From Bacteroidales bacterium (GTDB taxonomy: Bacteria; Bacteroidota; Bacteroidia; Bacteroidales; UBA932): a stretch of DNA of 7,597 bases. The stretch's first letter is position 1; the number at the start of each line of letters is the position of its first letter. Positions 6,917-7,597 of this stretch are shown here, piece by piece. Location of the stretch: the NCBI GenBank assembly GCA_017548445.1, contig JAFYZZ010000063.1, positions 1-7,597 of the forward strand, read 5' to 3'. The notes beneath the pieces are model-generated. The model had not been told where the DNA came from. It worked only from the letters and a program-made list of their open reading frames with translations, and did no database searches. The position numbers and the translations under genes are program-made.

Positions 6917-7597
6917 ATGCAACAGTATATCTTTGAATTCATCGGCACGCTGGTGCTCGTGCTGCTCGGCGACGGCGTCTGCGCCGCCACCTCCCTCAAC
7001 CATTCCAAGGCGAAAGGCGCCGGCTGGGTGGTCATCGCCCTGGGTTGGGGCCTTGCCGTGATGATGGGCGTGCTGGTCGCCGGCCCGGTGTCCGGGGCGC
7101 ATCTCAACCCCGCCGTATCCCTGGGTCTGGCCATTGCAGGTACCTTCCCCTGGGCTTCCGTGCCCGGCTATATCGTCGCCCAGATGCTGGGCGGCTTCGT
7201 GGGCGCCGTGCTCGTGTGGATTTTCTACAAGGACCACTACAAGGCCACTTCCGACCAGCCCGATACGATGCTGGGCACCTTCTGCACGATGCCAGCCATC
7301 CCGAACCGCTGGCGCAACTTCCTGTGCGAAGTCATCGCCACCTGCCTGCTGGTGTTCGTGATCCTGGCCCTCGGCACCAACGGCAACGCCTTCAGCTTCG
7401 CCGGGGCCGCCGCCTCCACCGGAGCCATCGGATCCTGGCCCGTCACCTGCCTGATTATGTCCATCGGTATGTCGCTCGGCGGCACCACGGGCTACGCCCT
7501 GAACCCGGCGCGCGACCTCAGCCCGCGCTGCGCCCACGCCGTGCTCCCCATCGCGGGCAAGCGCGACAGCGGCTGGAGCTACAGCTGGATTCCCGTC
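6917..7597 (+). CDS. glpF: Glycerol uptake facilitator (aquaglyceroporin), C-terminus outside window
   Basis: The 227 residues visible are from an inner-membrane channel of the MIP family that lets glycerol diffuse into the cell; the frame is still open at the right edge. Both NPA boxes are present: N64-P65-A66 in SGAHLNPAV and N196-P197-A198-R199-D200. The Asp after the second box is typical of glycerol-conducting rather than water-only channels. By alignment with E. coli GlpF, the selectivity filter should be Trp44, Gly184, Tyr193 and Arg199, with Tyr replacing E. coli Phe200. The N-terminus (MQQYIFEFIGTLVLVLLGDG) matches the first helix of the family. The ATG at 6917 is 9 nt after the glpK stop with no Shine-Dalgarno-like sequence, so it is probably cotranscribed with glpK. 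Kinase and channel together trap glycerol as G3P. Confidence 0.95.
   Translation, partial: MQQYIFEFIGTLVLVLLGDGVCAATSLNHSKAKGAGWVVIALGWGLAVMMGVLVAGPVSGAHLNPAVSLGLAIAGTFPWASVPGYIVAQMLGGFVGAVLVWIFYKDHYKATSDQPDTMLGTFCTMPAIPNRWRNFLCEVIATCLLVFVILALGTNGNAFSFAGAAASTGAIGSWPVTCLIMSIGMSLGGTTGYALNPARDLSPRCAHAVLPIAGKRDSGWSYSWIPV

Noticed and set aside
6016..6936. 306-codon + strand frame inside glpK
   Set aside because: It is an alternative frame of glpK with Arg/Gly/His-rich translation and no motif; the glpK frame carries all the catalytic residues.
6323..7537. 404-codon open frame on the minus strand opposite glpK/glpF
   Set aside because: It is antisense across two confident genes, composed of Gly/His/Ala-rich sequence, with no family resemblance.

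Overview
The window looks like a chromosomal stretch from a GC-rich member of the Bacteroidota, probably Bacteroidales. The evidence is TAnnTTTG-type promoter elements, no Shine-Dalgarno-like sequence before the start codons, a lipoprotein-type phosphodiesterase and an Omp85-type outer-membrane barrel. GC content looks a little above 60% by eye. Genus cannot be fixed from sequence alone.

Almost everything here is a glycerol / glycerol-3-phosphate (G3P) utilisation cluster in two halves. The left half (1-3868, + strand) is a tightly packed run: the 3' end of glpB, then glpC, a secreted glycerophosphodiester phosphodiesterase (glpQ-like) and glpT. Successive genes overlap by 4, 4 and 1 nt. The right half (5426-7597, + strand) is glpK followed 9 nt later by glpF, which runs off the window. 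Between them, on the opposite strand, lies a POTRA-less Omp85/BamA-family outer-membrane barrel (4037-5350). It converges on glpT across a bidirectional terminator and diverges from glpK across a 75-nt promoter region.

Together the genes give a complete route. GlpF lets glycerol through the inner membrane and GlpK phosphorylates it to G3P. The envelope phosphodiesterase releases G3P from glycerophosphodiesters (phospholipid breakdown products) and GlpT imports it in exchange for phosphate. GlpA (expected just left of the window), GlpB and GlpC form the anaerobic G3P dehydrogenase that makes dihydroxyacetone phosphate and passes electrons to quinone. No regulator gene is present in the window.

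The most unusual signal is not a gene. The tetranucleotide CATG does not occur once in 7597 bases, and synonymous codons next to ATG are chosen so that it never forms. The second is a perfect inverted repeat between glpK and the barrel gene that carries the -7 elements of two divergent promoters back to back, flanked by a Crp/Fnr-like dyad. I saw no new defence system, mobile element, CRISPR array or RNA gene.
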